The notes under the pieces are model-generated. The model made no database searches. It saw only the letters and a list, made by a program, of their open reading frames with translations, and was not told the origin of the DNA. The position numbers and the translations under genes are program-made. A DNA stretch of 6,523 bases from an uncultured beta proteobacterium (GTDB taxonomy: Bacteria; Pseudomonadota; Gammaproteobacteria; Burkholderiales; Burkholderiaceae_C): the NCBI GenBank assembly GCA_903944555.1, contig CAJASG010000201.1, forward strand, positions 1 through 6,523. Reading direction: 5' to 3'. Positions 1 through 5,565 of the stretch are shown here, in pieces. Positions within the stretch are counted from its first letter, which is position 1. Each line of letters begins with the position of its first letter.

Positions 1-2565
1 CAGCATGTCGCGCACAAAGCTTTGGTCGATCTTGAGTATCTTTGCCGGCAAGCGTTTCAGGTAGGTCAGCGATGAATAACCGGTGCCAAAGTCATCCAGG
101 GCGAAGCTGACCCCCATCTTGCGGCAGGCATCGATGACGTGGGATACCCGCGCCACGTCTTCCAGTGCGCTGGTCTCCAGTACCTCCAGCTCCAGCCGCT
201 GCGGGTCGACTTGGGGGTGGGCCAGCAACAACGCGTGCAGCCGCTCAATGAAGTTGGGCTGTTGCAATTGCCGTGCGCCAATGTTGACGCTGACCGGCAC
301 CTCCAGGCCTTGGGCGCGCCAGAGTTCGATCTGGGTCAGCGCGGTGTCGATCACCCATTCGCCCACCTCAATGGCCAGCGGGTGGTCTTCAATCACCGGC
401 AGGAACACGGCTGGGGGCAAGAGGCCGCGCTGCGGGTGTTGCCAGCGAATCAGGGCCTCCGCGCCGATGAAGGCGCCGGTGCGCATATTGACCTTGGGCT
501 GGTAATACAACACGAACTCGCGGGCGTCCATGGCGTGGCGGATGTGCTCCAGGCTCTCGTGGTGGCCGCGCAGGCTGCTGTCGTGCGCCGCGTCGAAGAC
601 GTGGTAGCGGTTCTTGCCCGCAAGCTTGGCCTGGTACATGGCCTGGTCGGCTTGTCGCAGCAATTGGTCGGCGGTCACATCCTGCGTCTGCGGATAGAAG
701 GTCACGCCCAGACTGGCCGAGACTTGCAGCCATTGGCCCCCCACTTGCACCGGTTGCGCGGCCGCAACCAGCAGGCGGTCAATCATCTGCAAACTGTCCG
801 CCGCGTCGTTCAGGTCGACCAGCACGGCAACGAATTCGTCGCCGCCCATGCGGGCCAGGGTGTCGCTGTCGCGCAGCGCTTGTTTCATGCGTGCTGACAG
901 GGCCACCAGCAACTGGTCCCCCGCATCATGGCCGTGGTGGTCGTTGATGGCCTTGAACCCGTCCAGGTCGAGAAAGGCCACCGCCAGTGGTTGCCTGCGT
1001 CGCAGGGCCTGGGCCATGCTTTGTTGCAACCGGTCGGCCAGCAAGACCCGGTTGGGTAAGCTGGTGAGGGCGTCAAAATGGGCGACATGCTCCAAGTGGG
1101 TTTGGTGCGCTTTGACCGCGGTGACATCCGAGATGACGCCGACCAGCCCCTGCTTGTGGCCGTTGGCGTCAAAGAATTGTCGGCCGGTCAGATGGCCCCA
1201 AAACTCGGTTTGGTCGGCGCGCAGGTACAAGCGGTCCAAGTCGACCGCATCCACTTCGCTGGCCAGCAGGGCCAGCATTCTGCGGTGCCCTTCTTCGCGT
1301 TCCTGCGGGTGCACGAGCGCGACATATTCCTCCCCAATCAGGGACTCCAGGGCGCGCCCGAACATGGTTGCCATGGCTTGGTTGGCCTGCGTGATGCGCC
1401 CTTGCATGTCGATCAGAAAGATGGAGACGCTCGCCGTGTCCAGGATGCGCCGGTGTAGCGCCTCCCGGTGGGCCAGGGTGCCAACGAGCAGGTTGAAACT
1501 GCCGATCAGCTCGCCAACCTCGTCTTGTCTGGCGATGGGCAGTGGCGTGATGGTTTGCGTTGGGTCCGAGCGTGCCAGTGTGTGCGCCGCAGCCAGCATG
1601 GGCGAGAGCTGGTGCCTGAGCATCCACGAGGTGGCCCACCACGTCAGACTGCCCGCCAGCAGGGTGAGTACCAGCGTGGCCAGCAGCAGGCGCAGTTGCA
1701 GGGTGTCGACCACGGCAAAGGCCTCCGCCGCAGGCAGTGTCGCGACCATGAACCAGCCCGCCACCGGAATGCCCTTGGCCGCCGTGAGCTCATCCACGCC
1801 ACGGGAGTTGCGGGTAACACCAAAGCCCTCAAAGCCCTGCATGTATTTGTCATGCATGGCATTGCTGCCAGCAAGCGGTGTGGCCTGCAGTGCACGGCTC
1901 TTGTCGGTCGCGGTCACAAACAACTGGTACTGCGGGGCGATTAGCAAATAGCCCCCGGATTTTCCGTACTGGTTGTCAGAAATTTTGTCCAAAAAATTGG
2001 GTTGCCCGAGATTGATGACGCCCACCAAGGCTCCGATCACCACCCCCTGCGTGTCGCGGATGGGGGTGGCCATGCCGATCACCGGGCTGTGCAGTGCATA
2101 ACCCATGACGGGCCGCCCCACCGACGTTTTCCCTTCGTTGAGCGCGCGGGCAATGTGGTCACGGTCCATAAAGTTGATTCCCAGCCGGTTGGCGGTGGGG
2201 GGCGCTTCTGCCATGGCGATACCGTCCATGCGGGTGGCCCAGGTTCCGCCGTTAAACAGCACTTGCAGCACGGGGCGTTGGCGCAACAGCGTCGCCATGG
2301 CGGTGTCATTGCCCAGGATTTGTGGAGTCACGTTTTTGACCGCACTTTCCAGTGCATCCAGGCGCAACTGCATTTCACCGTTGACCTGTGCGGCGGCCAG
2401 AGACACCGTCGAGAACTGCTGCTCGCCCAGTGTCAACTGCATGTCGTCGCGCAGCATCCGGCCAGCAATGAGTGCCAGCGACCAAATGCTGATGACGAAA
2501 ATGGCCAGCATGAACAGGGTCACGCGGGTCTTGATCGAGCGCCACGGAGAAAACTTGAATTGCAT
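1..2565 (-). CDS. Membrane-bound Cache-HAMP-PAS-GGDEF-EAL cyclic-di-GMP enzyme (C-terminus cut by window edge)
   Basis: Bifunctional-type enzyme expected to make (GGDEF) and/or degrade (EAL) cyclic-di-GMP at the inner membrane. The frame is open for 855 codons from an ATG at 2565 and runs off the left edge, so the end of the EAL domain is missing. Order by residue: basic N-terminus, TM helix about 13-35, periplasmic Cache-like sensor about 37-285, TM helix about 293-314, HAMP about 315-370 (DEVGEL at 348-353), PAS about 370-490, GGDEF domain from D498, EAL domain from about 670. The GGDEF motif (574-578) is intact, and an RxxD inhibitory site (R565-D568) sits five residues before it, so product feedback is likely. 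EAL residues also look complete: QPK 689-691, EAL 703-705, N761, DDFGTG 824-829, K845, D847. Both activities are therefore possible; which dominates cannot be read from sequence. No in-frame ATG, GTG or TTG was found for at least 80 bases upstream, so this start is favoured despite a weak ribosome site. Ligand unknown. Confidence 0.95.
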   Translation of the reverse strand, partial: MQFKFSPWRSIKTRVTLFMLAIFVISIWSLALIAGRMLRDDMQLTLGEQQFSTVSLAAAQVNGEMQLRLDALESAVKNVTPQILGNDTAMATLLRQRPVLQVLFNGGTWATRMDGIAMAEAPPTANRLGINFMDRDHIARALNEGKTSVGRPVMGYALHSPVIGMATPIRDTQGVVIGALVGVINLGQPNFLDKISDNQYGKSGGYLLIAPQYQLFVTATDKSRALQATPLAGSNAMHDKYMQGFEGFGVTRNSRGVDELTAAKGIPVAGWFMVATLPAAEAFAVVDTLQLRLLLATLVLTLLAGSLTWWATSWMLRHQLSPMLAAAHTLARSDPTQTITPLPIARQDEVGELIGSFNLLVGTLAHREALHRRILDTASVSIFLIDMQGRITQANQAMATMFGRALESLIGEEYVALVHPQEREEGHRRMLALLASEVDAVDLDRLYLRADQTEFWGHLTGRQFFDANGHKQGLVGVISDVTAVKAHQTHLEHVAHFDALTSLPNRVLLADRLQQSMAQALRRRQPLAVAFLDLDGFKAINDHHGHDAGDQLLVALSARMKQALRDSDTLARMGGDEFVAVLVDLNDAADSLQMIDRLLVAAAQPVQVGGQWLQVSASLGVTFYPQTQDVTADQLLRQADQAMYQAKLAGKNRYHVFDAAHDSSLRGHHESLEHIRHAMDAREFVLYYQPKVNMRTGAFIGAEALIRWQHPQRGLLPPAVFLPVIEDHPLAIEVGEWVIDTALTQIELWRAQGLEVPVSVNIGARQLQQPNFIERLHALLLAHPQVDPQRLELEVLETSALEDVARVSHVIDACRKMGVSFALDDFGTGYSSLTYLKRLPAKILKIDQSFVRDML

Positions 2566-2718
2566 GTGAGCGTCCGCTGTCGATTTTTTATGTTTCTGCT
2601 GACAGCAATGGGCAACGTGCTCCCTGGAGCGGGTTACTCTACCACCGGCGTGGGTGCGGCGCCTTGAAGCGCATTAGGTTCTCGAGCAATATTTTCGCCA
2701 AGTTGCCTATTTATGCAA

Positions 2719-2732
2719 AGCAAGCGCTTGCT
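2719..2732. promoter_or_regulatory. Perfect 14-bp palindromic operator, KstR2-type
   Basis: The sequence AGCAAGCGCTTGCT is its own reverse complement over all 14 bases; symmetry stops at both flanks. It fits the consensus recalled for the actinobacterial TetR repressor KstR2, AnCAAGnnCTTGnT, at all ten specified positions. It lies 32 bp before the start of the adjacent TetR gene and overlaps the -35 box of the proposed promoter by five bases, the usual geometry for repression by occlusion. Inference: it is the autoregulatory site of that TetR protein. Another regulator with a CAAG/CTTG half-site is possible. Its centre is about 160 bp upstream of the divergent gene, so an effect there is possible but unsupported. 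Confidence 0.78.
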
Positions 2733-2756
2733 AAAAATAAATTTGTTGGGTATGCT
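2728..2756 (+). promoter_or_regulatory. Putative sigma-70 promoter of the TetR-SDR-ACAD operon
   Basis: TTGCTA (2728-2733) and TATGCT (2751-2756) are separated by exactly 17 bp; each matches four of six bases of the sigma-70 boxes, including the important TTG and the TA and final T of the -10. The spacer is AT-rich. Transcription would start near 2763, about two bases before the ATG at 2765, predicting a nearly leaderless message. This agrees with the absence of a Shine-Dalgarno sequence before that ATG. Prediction by eye only. Confidence 0.5.
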
Positions 2757-2760
2757 CAAC
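2745..2760. repeat. Imperfect inverted repeat over the -10 box
   Basis: GTTGGGTATGCTCAAC has matching outer arms GTTG/CAAC and 12 of 16 symmetric positions. It spans the proposed -10 box. It could be a second weak protein site, but its half-sites do not resemble the 14-bp palindrome upstream, and chance is a fair explanation. Confidence 0.2.
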
Positions 2761-2764
2761 CGCA

Positions 2765-3442
2765 ATGACATTCACCGCCGTGCCCCCAACCGTGCCGCCC
2801 GCGTTACCTGATGCGGTGGAGCCCAAACGCCCGCGTGGCCGTCCGCGCAAAACCGAGGATGAGCGGGATGACGGCAACCGTCGCCACGCCTTGCTTACGG
2901 CCGCCGCCAAGCTGTTTCGTCGCCAGGGCTTTGATGCCACCAGCACGCGCGACATTGCTGCTGCGGTGGGTATGCACAGCGGTTCGCCGTTCTACCATTT
3001 CAAAAGCAAGGATGCCCTGCTGTACGCCGTGATGGAAGAGGGTATGCACACCGCGATTGCCCGCCAAAGTGCGGCGCTGGTGCCAATCGAGTCCACGCCC
3101 ATGGCGCCTTTGGCCAACATGCGCCGCTTGATCCGCTCGCACTTTGACACGCTGCATGGGCCGGGCAACGACTTCGTTCCTGTGATGCTGTATGAGCACC
3201 GCTCGCTGAGTGCGCGCCAGCGCACCCTGCTGGCCAAGTTGCAGGTGGATTACGAGGCTGCCTGGACGCCAGTGCTGGAGGCGCTGCATGCCAGTGGCCA
3301 TTTGCGCGCACCGGTCAAGCTCTCACGCTTGTTGATGCTGGGCGCGCTGAACTGGTCGGTGCAGTGGTTTGATCGAAAAAAAGGTGCGTCGCTGGATGAG
3401 CTGACCGATGCCTGTATGGCTTTATTTTTGAAGGAGTCTTGA
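2765..3442 (+). CDS. TetR/AcrR-family repressor with KstR2-like ligand domain
   Basis: A 225-residue transcriptional repressor, expected to be a cytoplasmic dimer that releases DNA when it binds an acyl-CoA-type ligand. The N-terminus is a proline-rich tail followed by a basic patch, KRPRGRPRK (21-29), with the RGRP core of an AT-hook. The TetR DNA-binding domain spans about 38-90, with the helix-turn-helix around T59-H78 and the family-typical FYHFKSKDAL stretch (76-85). The C-terminal half, with an YEHRSLS segment, a long helix with YEAAW, and the LLMLGALNWSVQWF stretch near the end, resembles KstR2-type ligand domains; this is a recalled family resemblance. No Shine-Dalgarno sequence precedes the ATG, consistent with the nearly leaderless promoter. 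Its TGA shares one base with the ATG of the SDR gene (TGATG), so it is the first gene of the operon and probably autoregulated. The ligand is not determined. Confidence 0.92.
   Translation: MTFTAVPPTVPPALPDAVEPKRPRGRPRKTEDERDDGNRRHALLTAAAKLFRRQGFDATSTRDIAAAVGMHSGSPFYHFKSKDALLYAVMEEGMHTAIARQSAALVPIESTPMAPLANMRRLIRSHFDTLHGPGNDFVPVMLYEHRSLSARQRTLLAKLQVDYEAAWTPVLEALHASGHLRAPVKLSRLLMLGALNWSVQWFDRKKGASLDELTDACMALFLKES
3431..3436 (+). promoter_or_regulatory. Strong ribosome binding site inside the end of the TetR gene
   Basis: AAGGAG ends five bases before the ATG at 3442 and only two bases before a TTG codon at 3439. This spacing decides the SDR start in favour of the ATG. The site lies within the last codons of the TetR gene, so the two genes are probably translationally coupled. 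Confidence 0.8.
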
Positions 3443-4326
3443 TGAGCTATGGTTCTGTATTTGCCCCCAATTTGTTTGCGGGCAAGGTCGTGGTGGTGAC
3501 TGGCGGTGGTTCGGGGATTGGGCGGTGCACCGCGCACGAGTTGGCCGCACTGGGCGCCCACACGGTGCTGGTCGGGCGCAAGCTGGAGAAGCTGCAGACC
3601 GTGGTGGACGAGATCACCCAGGATGGAGGCGCGGCGAGTTTTCAGGTTTGTGACATTCGCCAGGAAGAGGCGGTCAAGCAAATCGTGGCCGCTGTCATCG
3701 CGCAGCACGGCCGTATTGACGGCTTGGTCAACAACGCTGGCGGCCAGTACATGACCCCGCTGGAGGCCATTACAGCCAAAGGCTGGGAGGCGGTGATCAA
3801 CACCAACCTGACCGGTGGTTTCCTGATGGCGCGTGAGTGCTTCACACAAAGCATGAACAAAAATGGCGGCGCCATCGTCAACATCGTGGCCGACATGTGG
3901 GGCTCCATGCCCGGCATGGGGCACAGCGGGGCCGCGCGTGCCGGCATGGTCAGCTTCACCGAAACCGCGGCCCTGGAGTGGGCGGCCAAGGGCGTGCGCG
4001 TCAATGCCGTAGCTCCCGGCTACATTGCGTCCAGCGGTATGGACAACTATCCCGTAGAGATGGCCCCCATGATTCGGGAAATGGCCAAGACCATCCCCGC
4101 CGGGCGCTTTGGCAGTGAGGCCGAAACGGCCGCCGGTATCGTGTTCCTGCTGAGTCCGGCAGCGTCCTTCATCAGCGGTACCACCCTGCGTATCGATGGC
4201 GCTCGCCCCCAGGCCCGCGCCGGCTACCCGATGCGCGTACCGGATGCCGCAGTGCAAGCCCGCGAAGCAGTCAAGCCTTTCGCAGGCTTTCACCGGGCGC
4301 ATACGCCCAAAGTCTTTCAGGTCTGA
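3442..4326 (+). CDS. Short-chain dehydrogenase/reductase, trans-2-enoyl-CoA reductase (PECR)-like
   Basis: A 294-residue cytosolic NAD(P)-dependent oxidoreductase with a Rossmann fold. The cofactor motif TGGGSGIG is at 20-27 and NNAG at 97-100. The classical catalytic YxxxK is absent: the corresponding region reads HSGAARAG (161-168), so serine and arginine stand where Tyr and Lys normally are. That signature, together with APGYI (191-195), LSPAASFISG (237-246) and a C-terminal tail containing YPMRVPDA, is characteristic as I recall it of peroxisomal trans-2-enoyl-CoA reductase and is related to the 2,4-dienoyl-CoA reductase branch. Likely role: reduction of an enoyl- or dienoyl-CoA, or another acyl-CoA redox step, beside the two downstream dehydrogenases. 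Human PECR, from memory, has YNLTK just after this motif; here the stretch is FTET, so that tyrosine is missing too. R after RTARPxxx-like positions suggests nothing certain about NADH versus NADPH. Exact substrate unknown; the family call is firmer than the reaction. Confidence 0.9.
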   Translation: MSYGSVFAPNLFAGKVVVVTGGGSGIGRCTAHELAALGAHTVLVGRKLEKLQTVVDEITQDGGAASFQVCDIRQEEAVKQIVAAVIAQHGRIDGLVNNAGGQYMTPLEAITAKGWEAVINTNLTGGFLMARECFTQSMNKNGGAIVNIVADMWGSMPGMGHSGAARAGMVSFTETAALEWAAKGVRVNAVAPGYIASSGMDNYPVEMAPMIREMAKTIPAGRFGSEAETAAGIVFLLSPAASFISGTTLRIDGARPQARAGYPMRVPDAAVQAREAVKPFAGFHRAHTPKVFQV

Positions 4327-4340
4327 GTACCTGCACTACC

Positions 4341-4344
4341 AAGG
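4341..4344 (+). promoter_or_regulatory. Ribosome binding site of the first acyl-CoA dehydrogenase
   Basis: AAGG seven bases before the ATG at 4352. The same frame stays open upstream into the end of the SDR gene, but this site and the normal family length of the resulting 391-residue protein fix the start at 4352. Confidence 0.55.
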
Positions 4345-4351
4345 TTCCACC

Positions 4352-5527
4352 ATGCAATTTACCCATGAACATCTGGAAATCCAGAAGACCCTCAAGCGCT
4401 TCATTGACGCCGAGATCAACCCGCATGTCGACGAGTGGGAAGAGGCCGAGATGTTTCCGGCCCATGAGATTTTCAAGAAGCTCGGCAACCTGGGTTTGCT
4501 GGGCCTGACCAAACCCGAGGCTTTTGGTGGTGCGGGGCTGGACTACTCCTACGGCATGGCCATGGCCGAGGCGCTGGGTCACATTGACTGCGGCGGCATT
4601 CCCATGGCGATTGGTGTGCAGACCGATATGTGCACCCCAGCGCTGGCGCGCTTTGGCAGCGACGAGTTGAAGAAGGAGTTTTTGGTTCAGGCCATTGCCG
4701 GGGACACCGTGGGGTGCATTGGTGTGAGCGAGCCGGGGGCGGGCAGCGACGTGTCGGCCATCAAATCCACCGCCCGCAAGGATGGCGACGACTATCTCAT
4801 TTCTGGCCAGAAGATGTGGATCACCAACAGCCTGCAGGCCGACTGGATGTGCATGCTGGTCAACACCGGCGATGGTCCGGCGCACAAGAACAAGAGTCTG
4901 GTGATGGTGCCGCTGCGCGAAGGCGGCAAGCTGCGCAAGGGCATTGAGGTCGCTCAAAAAATCCGCAAAATAGGGATGCACTCCAGCGACACCGGCTTGA
5001 TCTACTTTGACGACGTGCGGGTGCCGCAGCGTTACCTGATCGGGCAAGAGGGCCATGGCTTTGTCTACCAGATGCAGCAATTCCAGGAGGAGCGCCTGTG
5101 GTGCGCGGCCAGTTGCCTGCAGTCGCTCAACAATTGCATTCAGTGGACGGTGGACTGGGCGCAGGAGCGCAAGATGTTTGGCGCCACGCTGGCCGACCAG
5201 CAGTGGGTGCAGTTCAAGCTGGCGGAAATGAAGACTGAACTCGAATCTCTGCGCGCACTCACCTACCGCGCCTGCGAGCTGTATGTGGATGGCAAAGACG
5301 TGCTGGAACTGGCCTCCATGGCCAAGCTGAAAGCGGGCCGCCTGAGCCGGTTGATCCCGGACGGTTGCCTGCAGTTCTGGGGCGGCATGGGTTTTACCTG
5401 GGAAAACAAGGTGTCCCGCATGTACCGGGATGCACGTTTGGGTTCCATCGGTGGCGGCGCTGACGAAGTGATGATGGGCATCATCGCCAAGACCATGGGT
5501 GTGGCCAAGCGCCCGACGCGGGCTTAG
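4352..5527 (+). CDS. Acyl-CoA dehydrogenase with IVD/LCAD-type catalytic glutamate
   Basis: A 391-residue FAD enzyme, full length for the family, expected to oxidise an acyl-CoA to the 2,3-enoyl-CoA and pass electrons to electron-transfer flavoprotein in the cytoplasm. Order: alpha-helical N-terminal domain (about 1-118), beta domain with the first family signature GVSEPGAGSDVSA (124-136) and WITNS after it, then the C-terminal helical domain with RKMFG (273-277), an FAD-contact motif, and the second signature from Q341 to D360 (key residues Q341, GG, E351, R356, D360). The usual catalytic Glu near the C-terminus (YEG in medium-chain enzymes) is replaced: IGGGADEV (366-373) has Gly at that place. 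A glutamate, E247, stands directly before R248-L249, matching the position of the catalytic Glu in isovaleryl-CoA and long-chain acyl-CoA dehydrogenases. The enzyme therefore looks active, with a substrate type that may be branched or long; chain length cannot be read. It starts 25 bp after the SDR stop. Confidence 0.95.
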   Translation: MQFTHEHLEIQKTLKRFIDAEINPHVDEWEEAEMFPAHEIFKKLGNLGLLGLTKPEAFGGAGLDYSYGMAMAEALGHIDCGGIPMAIGVQTDMCTPALARFGSDELKKEFLVQAIAGDTVGCIGVSEPGAGSDVSAIKSTARKDGDDYLISGQKMWITNSLQADWMCMLVNTGDGPAHKNKSLVMVPLREGGKLRKGIEVAQKIRKIGMHSSDTGLIYFDDVRVPQRYLIGQEGHGFVYQMQQFQEERLWCAASCLQSLNNCIQWTVDWAQERKMFGATLADQQWVQFKLAEMKTELESLRALTYRACELYVDGKDVLELASMAKLKAGRLSRLIPDGCLQFWGGMGFTWENKVSRMYRDARLGSIGGGADEVMMGIIAKTMGVAKRPTRA

Positions 5528-5554
5528 ACCCAACACTTTTAGATCAACAAGTTT

Positions 5555-5558
5555 AGGA
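5555..5558 (+). promoter_or_regulatory. Ribosome binding site of the second acyl-CoA dehydrogenase
   Basis: AGGA seven bases before the ATG at 5566. The spacing prefers this start over the in-frame ATG three codons later (5575). Confidence 0.6.
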
Positions 5559-5565
5559 ACACAGA

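Larger units (their letters stand above)
2566..2764. other. Divergent intergenic control region
   Basis: 199 bp between two divergent start codons, with no credible ORF. The part next to the TetR gene (about 2687-2764) is AT-rich relative to the genes and holds the palindromic operator and a sigma-70-like promoter, listed separately. For the minus-strand cyclic-di-GMP gene I see no strong promoter: the best pair is TTGGCG (2696-2701) and CCTAAT (2673-2678) read on the minus strand, 17 bp apart, each four of six to consensus. A small hairpin, TGCTG-A-CAGCA (2597-2607), would lie in the leader of that gene. No terminator is recognisable. Confidence 0.8.

Noticed and set aside
848..1951. 367-codon plus-strand frame within the cyclic-di-GMP gene
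   Set aside because: Opposite a continuous 855-codon frame with clear Cache, HAMP, PAS, GGDEF and EAL motifs; Ser/Arg/Cys-rich translation is typical of a shadow.
2581..2607. T-rich stretch beside a small hairpin as a terminator
   Set aside because: The five-base arms with a one-base loop are too short to form a stable terminator stem, and no gene ends here on either strand.
3375..3381. Run of seven A residues in the TetR gene, possible slippage site
   Set aside because: The frame reads through to a normal C-terminus with a coupled stop; nothing indicates a programmed or accidental frameshift.
3439..3441. TTG start for the SDR one codon upstream
   Set aside because: Only two bases from the AAGGAG, too close; the ATG at 3442 has suitable spacing and forms the common TGATG junction.
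3250..4302. 350-codon open frame on the minus strand opposite the TetR end and the SDR gene
   Set aside because: It lies antisense to a well-supported SDR, its translation has no recognisable domain and is rich in His, Gly and Arg as expected from the reverse of GC-biased codons.
4196..4351. N-terminal extension of the first acyl-CoA dehydrogenase into the SDR gene
   Set aside because: The added residues match no dehydrogenase feature, while the ATG at 4352 has an AAGG at good spacing and gives a normal family length.
4389..4402. CAAGCGCTT-containing stretch resembling the operator, inside the first dehydrogenase gene
   Set aside because: It departs from the consensus in the second half-site and outer base and encodes conserved dehydrogenase residues (LKRF), so it is explained by coding.
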